Below, in pieces: positions 8,123 to 16,711 of a stretch of 64,000 bases of DNA. The position numbers and the translations under genes were made by a program. Each line of letters begins with the position of its first letter. Position 1 is the first letter of the stretch. Source of the DNA: Pedobacter psychrodurus (GTDB lineage: Bacteria; Bacteroidota; Bacteroidia; Sphingobacteriales; Sphingobacteriaceae). The notes under the pieces were generated by a model. It was not told the DNA's origin, made no database searches, and saw nothing but the letters and a program-made list of their open reading frames with translations. The stretch covers positions 95,041 through 159,040 of the forward strand of contig NZ_SJSO01000010.1 in the NCBI RefSeq assembly GCF_004331735.1. Direction: 5' to 3'.

Positions 8123-10819
8123 TTATCCAAAAACACTTTTGGCTTTATCGATAGCCTTTATTAAATCGATTCCCTTGCCGAGTACACCTTTAAACAGATC
8201 TCCTTCAACTTTTAAGCGATCGATGGCATTAAAAACATTAAAATCTTTCATTTTTAAGCCCGGCTTAACTTCGTCCCAATGCAAAGGCATTGATACTGTT
8301 GCACCAATTTTCGGCCGTAATGAATAAGGTCCGGCAATAGTTGCCCCTGGCCTATTCTGCAAAAAATCTAAATACATTTTACCTTTTCTGGCCGCGATCA
8401 TACGCTCAAGTGAAGTATACTCTGGTATTTGATTATGCACCAGGTTAACCACAATTTTAGCAAACATCTGGCTTTGCTCGTAACTATATTTGGCATTTAA
8501 GGGAATGTAAATATGCATTCCGGTTGATCCCGAGGTTTTGCAGTAACTGGGAACATTTATGGCATCTAACACTTTTTTAGTTTCCAGAGCTGCTTCAACC
8601 ACCTGATCAAAAGTATGTTTATCGGGATCTAAATCAATTACGCAGTAATCGGGATTATCAGGGCTTTGTACACGGCTAAACCAGGGATTCATTTCTATGC
8701 AGCCTAAACTGGCCATCCAGAGTAATGAAGCTTCATCTGTTCCGACAAGGTATTCTTTTTTTTCGCCTTCGCCATTTTCATAAGGAAAAGTTTCGGCCCA
8801 ATCTGGTGCTTTTCCTTTTACATCTTTCTGGTAAAAACTAGGGCCATGAATTCCACCCGGAAAGCGGTTAAGCGATTGTGGACGGTCTTTCAGGTAAGGC
8901 AAAATATATTCAGCAACCTGGTAATAGTAGTTAAACATCTCTCTTTTGGTTACTTTATCTTCTGGCCAATATACTTTACTCAAGTTGGTGAATTTAAGTT
9001 CGTGACCTTTAATTTTCCTTACCTGCGTTTCATCTTTCGGATTCAGCAAAGTTTTAGGTTCTTTACTTTTTGGTGCTTTTATTGCCTGCGCATGCGGGTT
9101 TTCTTCTTTAGTGTTGTCAACAATTTTTTCTGTTGGCATTTCCATTTCTCTTACAACTTCTCTGGCTTTTTTATCTTCACGCATACCTTGAAAAGATGGG
9201 TGACGAAAAACACCATCATCGGTTACTTCAGCAAAAGCAACTTCGCATACCAATTCTGGCTTTAACCAGGTTGCTTTTGCATTTGGTGGATTGGGCCTAA
9301 AGCGTGAGGGTTTATTTACATCGGGCATACTTTCGAAGGGGCTTTTGTCGATAATAATCAGTTTAAACTGCTCCATCATTGTTTTTTGCAACTTATCAGA
9401 AAACCCTGTTCCAACCTTACCTACATATTTTAATTTCCCTTTCTCATATACGCCCAACAATAAGGAGCTGAAAGATTTGGAGGTGTCTGCATTTTTGGTA
9501 AATCCTGCAATAACCACTTCTTGCCGCTTGTGTACCTTAATTTTCAGCCATTCTTTCGATCTTCGGTCTGTTGCGTAAATGCTATCTGTTTTTTTTGCGA
9601 TAATACCCTCCAAGCCCATTCTCTCGGCCGCACTAAAAAAGTCGACTCCGTTGGCTTTAAAAACTTTCCCAAGGCGCACACGGTCATCATCCGTTGGCAA
9701 TACATCGTTCAATATGGCTTGTCGCTGATAAAGTGGCAGTTCCATCAGGTTCTTACCGTCGTACCAGAGGATATCGAAGACATAAAAAACAAGTTCGCCA
9801 TCCGCTTCGCTTCGCCAATTCTGCAATGAGCCAAAATTAGATACACCTTTGCTATTTAACACCAGTATCTCGCCATCAAACACTGCATTTATTTTCCAAT
9901 CTAAAAGCAGATCGTAAATGGGATAAAATTTTTCGTTAAAGGATTTATTATTTCGCGAAAACAAATCAACCTTTCCTTTATTGATAGATGCCAGCGCGCG
10001 ATAACCGTCCCATTTTACCTCATACTGCCAATTATTATCGTCGAAAGGTTCGTCAACCAAAGTGGCTAGCATGGGTTTTATCCCTTTTGGCATGGCTGTT
10101 TTGGGTGCTTTCTTCAGTATGGCTTTAACGTCTATCGTTACGTCATCACCAACTGGCTTGATTTCTTTCGTTACTATTTGTTTCGGGCTTTTTTTTTCAG
10201 TTTTTAAATCCTGCTCCTTCCCTTCTTTCCAAACCTTATCGGATGTTTTTTCCATCTTTTCGATTGTTTTTCCAGAAAGCACTGATTTATCTTCTTTGGT
10301 AATGTCTTTTGTGGAAGCATAATAATCTTTATGTTTGATTAACAGCCAACCGTTTTCACCCATACCATGGGTTTTAACAAGCGCAAACTCGCCATGAAGC
10401 TTTTCCCCGTTTAGCCTGATTTTTAAAGAACCATCTTTTAGCTGTCCTAATAAATGTTTTTCCTGTGCTTTTTTGCCTTTAATCGCTTCTATAGGCTCAT
10501 AAGTTCCTTCATCCCATACAATAACGGTTCCGCCGCCATACTCGCCCTCAGGGATAATGCCTTCAAAATCTTTGTAATCGTATGGATGATCTTCTACCAT
10601 CATGGCCAAGCGTTTGGTTTTCGGATCGGTAGATGGGCCTTTCGATACGGCCCAGCTTTTTAGAACACCTTCCATTTCGAGCCTGAAATCGTAGTGCAGC
10701 CGTGAAGCATCATGTTTTTGGATCACAAAATGTAATTTGTTCCGATCGCTGCTTTTACCCGATTTTGGTTCGGTAGTCTTCGAGAAATCACGTTTGGCAA
10801 CATACTTTTTCAAACTCAT
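8123..10819 (-). CDS. ligD: DNA ligase D, PE-LIG-POL
   Basis: ATP-dependent DNA ligase D of 898 residues, for non-homologous end joining. The domain order is 3'-phosphoesterase (about 1-165, with HDASRLHYDFRLE and EGEYGGGTVIVWDEGTYEP), ligase (about 245-550, adenylation motif KWDG at Lys269, then nucleotidyltransferase motifs IFDGEILVLN and EGIIAKK), and a primase-type polymerase (about 625-898, with VIDLDPD as the metal site and KTSGSTGMHIYIPL). A Lys/Glu-rich linker at about 170-240 joins the first two. Length and order are standard for Bacteroidota. No ku gene is in the window; Ku would have to be encoded elsewhere. It is preceded by a DUF3606 gene 10 nt upstream. Confidence 0.96.
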   Translation of the reverse strand: MSLKKYVAKRDFSKTTEPKSGKSSDRNKLHFVIQKHDASRLHYDFRLEMEGVLKSWAVSKGPSTDPKTKRLAMMVEDHPYDYKDFEGIIPEGEYGGGTVIVWDEGTYEPIEAIKGKKAQEKHLLGQLKDGSLKIRLNGEKLHGEFALVKTHGMGENGWLLIKHKDYYASTKDITKEDKSVLSGKTIEKMEKTSDKVWKEGKEQDLKTEKKSPKQIVTKEIKPVGDDVTIDVKAILKKAPKTAMPKGIKPMLATLVDEPFDDNNWQYEVKWDGYRALASINKGKVDLFSRNNKSFNEKFYPIYDLLLDWKINAVFDGEILVLNSKGVSNFGSLQNWRSEADGELVFYVFDILWYDGKNLMELPLYQRQAILNDVLPTDDDRVRLGKVFKANGVDFFSAAERMGLEGIIAKKTDSIYATDRRSKEWLKIKVHKRQEVVIAGFTKNADTSKSFSSLLLGVYEKGKLKYVGKVGTGFSDKLQKTMMEQFKLIIIDKSPFESMPDVNKPSRFRPNPPNAKATWLKPELVCEVAFAEVTDDGVFRHPSFQGMREDKKAREVVREMEMPTEKIVDNTKEENPHAQAIKAPKSKEPKTLLNPKDETQVRKIKGHELKFTNLSKVYWPEDKVTKREMFNYYYQVAEYILPYLKDRPQSLNRFPGGIHGPSFYQKDVKGKAPDWAETFPYENGEGEKKEYLVGTDEASLLWMASLGCIEMNPWFSRVQSPDNPDYCVIDLDPDKHTFDQVVEAALETKKVLDAINVPSYCKTSGSTGMHIYIPLNAKYSYEQSQMFAKIVVNLVHNQIPEYTSLERMIAARKGKMYLDFLQNRPGATIAGPYSLRPKIGATVSMPLHWDEVKPGLKMKDFNVFNAIDRLKVEGDLFKGVLGKGIDLIKAIDKAKSVFG

Positions 10820-10829
10820 AACGAATGTT

Positions 10830-11003
10830 TTACTTTTTTAAAAAATCTTCTACTGCATGGGCAGATGTACCTACTGTTTGTACAGCTGCTTTCAGCTTAT
10901 CTTTACTTACACCAAATTTATTCGACCAATAGTCTACCTCATAACCTTCGTTAATGTTGATCCTCACCCGATCAGCACTACCGTTTTTTTGTTTATCATC
11001 CAT
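10830..11003 (-). CDS. DUF3606 mini-protein
   Basis: A 57-residue protein with the DUF3606 pattern (RININEGYEVDYWSNKFGV, then KLKAAVQTVG and a terminal helix). The frame extends upstream through a hydrophobic stretch, but the ATG at 11003 gives a normal family N-terminus (MDDKQK). It lies 10 nt before ligD and is likely co-transcribed with it. DUF3606 proteins are often found near ligD or Ku genes or are stress-induced, but have no assigned activity. A paralogue is at 12620. Confidence 0.8.
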   Translation of the reverse strand: MDDKQKNGSADRVRININEGYEVDYWSNKFGVSKDKLKAAVQTVGTSAHAVEDFLKK

Positions 11004-11108
11004 AACAATTTTGATCAGACAGCTATAAAACAGCCCAATAACAAAAAAGGTTTTAACAGCCATTTTTACAAACGGATATTAAAACCACGAGAAAAATAAA
11101 TTTTAAAC

Positions 11109-12320
11109 TTAATCTGTTAGCGCATTCGCCATTTCGGGCGCTGTTTCCTCTGCATAGACGAACTTGTGGTTTGTGGAATTATAAATGATCCTTAACCAAA
11201 CCAAAAAATATGGAAAGCTAATGATGGATAATGATAAACGATGTGCTTTTGCAAAAGTTGGAAAAAGCAGCAAAGGGAAATTACAGGCGGTGAAAAGTAA
11301 AATTGGCAACAATGCATTTTTAAGTGCTTTGTTCTTTTCTTTCACAAACCAAATGCCTACACCAGTTATAGAAATGATAAATGTACAATCTTCAGCTCCA
11401 GTACTAAACAGTACCGGAAATAACAATACTGAAGATAAAATCATCAACTGGAATTTACTTTTCGAAAAATAAGTAAAGTACCAAAAAGGCAACATGAACA
11501 ACAGGGAGCCAAAAGCAAGAAAAAGAAAATTTGATACTTTTGGAATATTAAATAATTGCCTAAAAAAACCCATAATCGAAATGTCTATTCCCTCGCCCGA
11601 TACATTGATCATATTTTTCCCAACCAAAGAGTTTTTCCAATCCACGTAACATTGAACTATATAATTTGGAGAGGCAAACAGCATTGGCAATAAAAATATA
11701 ACGATCGACCATAGTATCAGCCACAATATAAAAGCAGGCTTTTTCTTGACGAAGAAAAAGAATACCAAGCCCACAATGCCGTAAAGTTTGATAAATGTAC
11801 CCAGCACAATGCATAGTGCAGACCATATGCCTTTGTCTTTATTTATTTGTGTATAGCTCAATATCATTAAAGCACCAGCGCCTGCATTAAACTGCTGGTT
11901 AAGCATCGATTCTATTAAACAGGGAATGGCAATATAACCGATAACTACTTTTTCACCTTCGCTTAAAGGTAGAGTTTGAACAGCTTTAAAAAGCAGGAAA
12001 CAGTTAAACAGGTTCCAAAACAGTAAGCCAATCCAGTTATGCATTAAGGCAAACGGAGCAATTAAAATGCTAAAAATGGGGCCATAGTGATTGGCATCTT
12101 CATGATAGGCAGGGTACGGTGCATAAAGCGATTTTTCTTGAAGAAGGTTCCTGAAGGTATTTTCAAAAATGAGGTAGTTATTATACCTATGTGTTGCCCA
12201 AGAATCGATTACAAAAATGAGTGTAATCAATACCCAAAGAAATAATACAAAACGATTGTCCTGATAATATTTTGGGCGCAAGGATAGACCAGAAGCGTTG
12301 GTTAGAAAATGATTTAGCAT
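11109..12320 (-). CDS. GT87-like membrane glycosyltransferase
   Basis: A polytopic inner membrane protein of 403 residues with about ten hydrophobic segments. It matches the DUF2029/GT87 mannosyltransferase family: an early TM helix (FVLFLWVLITLIFVID), an acidic residue in the first large loop (PAYHEDANHYGPIFSILIAPFALM) and repeated aromatic-rich TM helices. Such enzymes transfer a sugar from a polyprenyl phosphate donor on the periplasmic face. The acceptor is unknown and no envelope biosynthesis genes are adjacent. It is transcribed toward the DUF3606/ligD pair with a gap of about 105 nt. Confidence 0.75.
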   Translation of the reverse strand: MLNHFLTNASGLSLRPKYYQDNRFVLFLWVLITLIFVIDSWATHRYNNYLIFENTFRNLLQEKSLYAPYPAYHEDANHYGPIFSILIAPFALMHNWIGLLFWNLFNCFLLFKAVQTLPLSEGEKVVIGYIAIPCLIESMLNQQFNAGAGALMILSYTQINKDKGIWSALCIVLGTFIKLYGIVGLVFFFFVKKKPAFILWLILWSIVIFLLPMLFASPNYIVQCYVDWKNSLVGKNMINVSGEGIDISIMGFFRQLFNIPKVSNFLFLAFGSLLFMLPFWYFTYFSKSKFQLMILSSVLLFPVLFSTGAEDCTFIISITGVGIWFVKEKNKALKNALLPILLFTACNFPLLLFPTFAKAHRLSLSIISFPYFLVWLRIIYNSTNHKFVYAEETAPEMANALTD

Positions 12321-12619
12321 TTGTAAAAATTATATTACAATACAATAATAAAAATGCTGATTGAGAATTCCTAATGTTTTGTAAAGAAAATGTTACTCTT
12401 TTTTGAGATAAAAATATAGCATCAAAAGAACATTCCTAAATCGATTTTTAAGACCAGTTTCGTGATCGGTTTAAGCCTGCTAAGTGCTTTTGCTTCATGA
12501 TCATCATCAACTAAAGCCTTTGCACAGTTATATTTGATCATCTATCGGCGAAACTCCAAAACCAAATCAGAATTAGCGGTGTTTGTATTACATATTAACT
12601 AACCAAAATCAGTAAAAAG
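12321..12619. other. intergenic, possible gene relic
   Basis: Divergent spacer between the GT87-like gene and the plus-strand DUF3606 gene. On the plus strand, 12425-12500 reads KSIFKTSFVIGLSLLSAFAS and then stops. This looks like a lipoprotein or secretory signal peptide but has no start codon and nothing after it, so it may be the relic of a lost gene. No promoter element is clear. Confidence 0.3.
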
Positions 12620-12844
12620 ATGGAATATCAAATTAATTCGATGAATGCCCGAAAAGAGTTTATTGAGATTGCTGATGAGCAGGATCGCAATTACTGGGCT
12701 GCCAGACTAGGCGTTACAGCTGAAAAACTAAAATCGGTAGTTAAAGCTATCCAAAGTATGGAATTTTCTATTGTAAAAGAATATTTGACAATGGAAAAAA
12801 TTAAATCAGGAAGTGCTTATAAACGCTTTCTTAATCCTTCGTAA
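12620..12844 (+). CDS. DUF3606-like mini-protein
   Basis: A 74-residue protein with the same core as the DUF3606 gene at 10830: an Arg/Asp segment, then DRNYWAARLGVTAEKLKSVVKAI. It differs by a longer N-terminus and a basic tail (MEKIKSGSAYKRFLNPS). It stands alone on the plus strand. The ATG is at 12620; AGTAAAAAG upstream is a weak ribosome site. A small stress or DNA-associated role is possible but not shown. Confidence 0.75.
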   Translation: MEYQINSMNARKEFIEIADEQDRNYWAARLGVTAEKLKSVVKAIQSMEFSIVKEYLTMEKIKSGSAYKRFLNPS

Positions 12845-12873
12845 CTGGTATGTCTTTGAAGATTAATTTAGGT

Positions 12874-14019
12874 TTAATTAATAAATGCCCGATATAAACT
12901 GTTAATAGCTGCCCTACTAAAATCAGGAAAGCCATCGGTATAGGTAGCATTTATACCATTTGTAATAATAACGAAACCAAATTTTTCTTTCGGATTAAAA
13001 AACATTGTGCTGAACAAGCCATAAGCGGAACCGGTATGTCCTTTCAGTTTTACACCTGGGATAAGGTGATCTGCAGTCCTGATGGCCAAGCCATATCCTT
13101 CATCATCAGTTAGGGCAGTCTGCATCTTTTTTGCACTCTTTTTAGTAATTATTTTAACACCCTTTGATGTGCCATAATTCATGTGCATGATCATGTATTT
13201 AGCTAAATCATTAGCCGAAATCTTCATTCCACCTGTGGGCGAAAAAACGGGTGTACTATAACCCATTATATAATTTGCAATTTCTGTTCTTCGTGGAGCA
13301 TATGCTGTTGGCGAGGGCGTATAGGTTTTCGTATCAGCATGATATTCATATAGATTAACAAAACGTGTACTATCTAAAGAATCGACACAATAACCAGCAT
13401 AAAGTCCTAAGGGTTTCAATACATGCTTTTTTACATAATTATCAAAACGTTCACCCGATTTCTTCTCGATGATTGTACCAATGAGGTTAAAATTAAGATT
13501 ACAATAATCAAATTTGCTTCCCGGGACATAATCGTTATAACATTTGGCCCAGTTTGGATTTTTATCGGGATTGATCACATCGAGATTTAAATAACCTTGC
13601 GAATCGTTTAAACTGGAGGTATGCGACAAAGCCATTTTTAAAGTAATTTTCTGATCAGGGAATTTTGGATTTCTGATTTTAAACCCTACCAGATCGCCAA
13701 AATCATCCTCTAAAGAAATCTTCCCTGCCTCTACCAATTGCATAATTGATGTTGCCGAAAAAGATTTAGAGATCGAAGCAATCCTGAAAATATCCTTATC
13801 GGTTAACGGCTTTTTATTTTCTAAATCCTTTAGGCCAAAAGCGTGGGTATAAATGATCTTGCCATCCCTAACTACAGCCACAGCAGCACCCACTGCATTA
13901 AACTTCTCCATTATTTGCTGGAAATCAGTTTCAGCTTTTTCATTTTGTGCTTTTGATTGTACTACTAAACCAACAATCAAAAGAAATGCAAAAAAGTATT
14001 TAAAGGATTTCAATGTCAT
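12874..14019 (-). CDS. secreted serine hydrolase, class C beta-lactamase fold
   Basis: A serine hydrolase of 381 residues with a signal peptide (cleaved after VVQSKAQ). It has the class C beta-lactamase/D-Ala-D-Ala carboxypeptidase fold: the catalytic SxxK is SISKS, the YxN-like element is YCNLNFN, and the third motif appears as HTGSAYG. An open frame extends 20 residues upstream, but the ATG at 14019 gives a proper signal peptide. Length and motifs fit esterases, peptidases and D-aminoacylases of this fold equally well, so the substrate is open. It lies 65 nt downstream of the secreted VOC gene, probably one transcript. Confidence 0.88.
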   Translation of the reverse strand: MTLKSFKYFFAFLLIVGLVVQSKAQNEKAETDFQQIMEKFNAVGAAVAVVRDGKIIYTHAFGLKDLENKKPLTDKDIFRIASISKSFSATSIMQLVEAGKISLEDDFGDLVGFKIRNPKFPDQKITLKMALSHTSSLNDSQGYLNLDVINPDKNPNWAKCYNDYVPGSKFDYCNLNFNLIGTIIEKKSGERFDNYVKKHVLKPLGLYAGYCVDSLDSTRFVNLYEYHADTKTYTPSPTAYAPRRTEIANYIMGYSTPVFSPTGGMKISANDLAKYMIMHMNYGTSKGVKIITKKSAKKMQTALTDDEGYGLAIRTADHLIPGVKLKGHTGSAYGLFSTMFFNPKEKFGFVIITNGINATYTDGFPDFSRAAINSLYRAFIN

Positions 14020-14084
14020 GGCCTTAGGGATAAGAAATAAATATAAACGATGTTGTAAAAGAAAGTTCTGACGTACCAAAAAAT

Positions 14085-14546
14085 TTACTTAGCGTCGTTT
14101 ACTTCCAGCCAATGCCCATCTGGATCTTTAAAATAAATCTGCTTTACGCCATCTACCCGTAGTGTAATTCCTTTTTCTTTTCCGGCCCAATCTTCAAAGC
14201 TGATATTTTTATCATTGAGTTTCTTTACAAAATCATCAACAGAAGGAACGCTGAAACACAAATGCATGTTTTTATCAAAAACCTCATTTCCTTTTGCGCC
14301 CTGGATTAAATGCAGCTGTCCGGCCGACCCCAAAGTAAACCAGGTATGACGGTTATCTTTAAAAGGTTCAGGAATGATTTTAAGGTTAAACACGCTTTCG
14401 TAAAAAGTTGTTGCTTTGTTTAAATCGGCTACGTAAACAGCAATATGGTTTAAAATTGCAGGGACATTTTCAGGTTTATTTTGCGCCATGGCTTTTTGAA
14501 AAATGATGGAAAATAATATAGTGGTAAACAGGAAGGTTTTTTTCAT
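14085..14546 (-). CDS. secreted VOC-family (glyoxalase-like) protein
   Basis: A 153-residue protein with a signal peptide (cleaved after KAMAQ) and one vicinal-oxygen-chelate domain. Likely metal ligands are His in LNHIAVYV, His in QLHLIQG and Glu in HWLEVND, as in glyoxalase I. A secreted VOC protein is less usual than a cytoplasmic one. It precedes the serine hydrolase gene on the same strand. A role in handling a small extracellular metabolite is inference. Confidence 0.88.
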   Translation of the reverse strand: MKKTFLFTTILFSIIFQKAMAQNKPENVPAILNHIAVYVADLNKATTFYESVFNLKIIPEPFKDNRHTWFTLGSAGQLHLIQGAKGNEVFDKNMHLCFSVPSVDDFVKKLNDKNISFEDWAGKEKGITLRVDGVKQIYFKDPDGHWLEVNDAK

Positions 14547-14639
14547 GTTTAAATATCAAATTTATAAAGGAATAATTTCAATAAAAGTTAAACATTCTTT
14601 GGTTGGTGACAGCACATTTAACTACAGATAAAAAAGATA

Positions 14640-15200
14640 TACACAGATAATATAACTTAGTTAACATTTTTGTTTAGAGATGCTTCGACTCCGCTCAGCA
14701 TGACAAAGTGTGTAAAAAACCCCAAAAGTGGTCGCCTTGCACCATCCGATAGCTATCGGATGGTGCAAGGCGAAATAGAGAGATCTTTGAACTTTGACCA
14801 TGTATCAAGTAAAGATCCTGAAACAAGTTGAGGATGACGAAACGAGTTAATATGTTCATGCTAAAAAATTTGCTTCGCGGAGCTTTTGGTTTTTTCCTTC
14901 GCTACCATTGAAAGACTCCAACAGAAAAATCGTCATCTCGACCGAAGCAATGCGGAGTGGAGAGATCTTTGAACTTGATCAATCTATCCAGTAAAGACCC
15001 TGAAACAAGTTCAGGATGACGAAACGAGTTAATGTTTCATGCTAAAAAATTTGCTTCGCATTGCTTTTGGTTTTTTCCGCTCGTTTCTAAATGAGTGCGT
15101 AAATAACTAAATGATTTATCGTCGTAAACGATCGATTATTCGACGCTCGTTAGAAACGAGCATTAGCAGCTATAAAGATTCTTCGCTGCACTCAGAATGA
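14640..15200. repeat. repeat-rich intergenic region
   Basis: The 731-bp gap between 14547 and 15277 contains no gene and is built of repeats. It holds GCTTCGACTCCGCTCAGCATGAC near 14682, a 42-bp palindrome, a direct repeat of about 118 bp (14779-14899 and 14961-15078) with the shared cores AGAGATCTTTGAAC and GGATGACGAAACGAGTTAAT, the common CGTCATCTCGACCGAAGC unit near 14930 between the copies, and a GCTCGTT-aga-AACGAGC hairpin at 15145-15161. The copies match closely apart from small substitutions. Confidence 0.85.
14732..14773. repeat. 42-bp perfect loopless palindrome
   Basis: The left half (14732-14752) starts TCGCCTTGCACCATCC and reaches CGATAG. The right half (14753-14773) is its exact reverse complement, with no spacer. 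The centre is the 14-bp CCGATAGCTATCGG palindrome that recurs in variants elsewhere in the window. It could extrude as a cruciform. Confidence 0.9.
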
Positions 15201-15209
15201 CAAAAAAAG

Positions 15210-15240
15210 AAAAAGGCTGTCCGGTTTGGAACAGCCTTAA
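15210..15240 (-). terminator. terminator of the RND efflux operon
   Basis: An 8-bp stem (AAGGCTGT / ACAGCCTT) with a 10-nt loop lies just beyond the stop codon of the outer membrane channel gene. On the minus strand it is followed by a T-rich tail (TTTTTCTTTTTTTG), as expected for an intrinsic terminator of the three-gene operon. Confidence 0.85.
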
Positions 15241-15277
15241 TAGATTTACAAGGAATATTAGAATTATAGCTATTTAC

Positions 15278-16711
15278 TTAATTCCATCCCCCACCCAACG
15301 CATGATAAATATCTACTACAGCATTTAACTGCTGTTTTTTGGTTTCTATAAGCTCTAATTTTGATTGCAAAGCATCGCGTTGAGTCATCAATACCTCAAA
15401 ATAATCAGCCCTTGCCGATTTAAACAAATCGTTAGAAATATCTATCGACTGGGTAAGTGCAGTTACCTGTTTTGATTTAAGATCATAACTTTTTTGCAGG
15501 TTACTAATCTTCGACATCTGGTTAGCTACTTCTATATAACCATTCAGAATCGTTTTTTCGTAATCGTAAACGGCCTGCAACTGCTTTGCATTTGCGGTTA
15601 AATACGCTGCTTTAATAGCATTGCGATTAATTAGCGGTCCGGCTAAATCTCCCGCTAGCGAATAGATTAAAGATTCAGGAGTTCTCAATAAATAAGATGG
15701 ATTAAAAGCCTGATAGCCGATAGTTGCAGAAATTCCCAATGATGGATAAAACTGTGCCTTAGCCACTTTAACATCTAATTTAGCCGCAGCTAGTTCTAGC
15801 TCAGCTTGTTTAATATCAGGGCGGTTAGCTAATAATTGCGAAGGTAAACCTGCTTGTACTGTTGGTGGTACCAGATCAGTAAAACTCGATTTATCCCTAA
15901 CAATCGGCTGAGGAAAACGGCCCAGCAGGAAATTGATCTTGTTTTCCGTTTCGGTAATATTCTGCTGAATATCGAATTCGAGGCTCTTGGAGTTCAAAAC
16001 CTCTGCTTCAAACTTACGTACTGCAAGTTCGGTAACCCTGGTGGCCTGTTTCTGGATTTTCATCAATTCCAAAGCATTGGTTTGCAAAGCGATGTTCTTT
16101 TTCACAATGTCCAACTGATTGTCTTCGGCTAACAATTCATAATATGAATTTGCAACTTCTGCAATTAAATTGGTGACTACGAAATTCTTACCTTCAACCG
16201 TTGCCAAATAATGACTCACGGCGCCTTTTTTCGCGTTGCGCAATTTGTGCCAGATATCGGCTTCCCAATTGGCCTGTAAGCCAAACCTATAGTCGGGCAA
16301 TACTTCGGGCACTTCTTTACCTGGGGTAATTTCCGTTGAGGCATCGCCGGCACCTGAACTGGTGTAGCGGCCCACTTTCTCTAATCCAGCACCAACACCA
16401 TAGGTTACACTTGGCAAAAGCTCCCCTTTTTTGGCTTTGATTTCGTTTTTAGCAATCTCTATATCCTGCAGGGTGATATTTAGCTCCTGATTATTCTTCA
16501 ATGCTGTATCGATCAGGTTTACCAGATTTGGATCGGTAAAAAACTTACGCCATTGTATACTGGCTGTACTTATGGTATCCTGTGCGCTACTAAAGGCCGC
16601 AGGAACATTTTTATTTTCGGCGCGTTGGGCCACTTCTGGCAATTTACATGCTGTATAAGCAGTGCTTATCAACACTAAACCAAGGCATTTATAAATATTA
16701 TTCTTAAACAT
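15278..16711 (-). CDS. RND efflux outer membrane lipoprotein, TolC/OprM family
   Basis: The outer membrane channel of a tripartite efflux system, 477 residues. It has a lipoprotein signal peptide with lipobox STAYTAC, then two repeated OEP domains: the first with NTALKNNQELNITLQDIEIAKNEI, the second with LLANRPDIKQAELELAAAKLDV, the NodT/CusC/OprM signature. It would form a trimeric beta-barrel with a long periplasmic alpha-barrel. It overlaps the pump gene by 8 nt and is the last gene of the operon, followed by a terminator. Confidence 0.95.
   Translation of the reverse strand: MFKNNIYKCLGLVLISTAYTACKLPEVAQRAENKNVPAAFSSAQDTISTASIQWRKFFTDPNLVNLIDTALKNNQELNITLQDIEIAKNEIKAKKGELLPSVTYGVGAGLEKVGRYTSSGAGDASTEITPGKEVPEVLPDYRFGLQANWEADIWHKLRNAKKGAVSHYLATVEGKNFVVTNLIAEVANSYYELLAEDNQLDIVKKNIALQTNALELMKIQKQATRVTELAVRKFEAEVLNSKSLEFDIQQNITETENKINFLLGRFPQPIVRDKSSFTDLVPPTVQAGLPSQLLANRPDIKQAELELAAAKLDVKVAKAQFYPSLGISATIGYQAFNPSYLLRTPESLIYSLAGDLAGPLINRNAIKAAYLTANAKQLQAVYDYEKTILNGYIEVANQMSKISNLQKSYDLKSKQVTALTQSIDISNDLFKSARADYFEVLMTQRDALQSKLELIETKKQQLNAVVDIYHALGGGWN

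Noticed and set aside
12425..12500. Signal-peptide-like frame KSIFKTSFVIGLSLLSAFAS
   Set aside because: It has no start codon and no mature part; kept only as a note in the gap entry.
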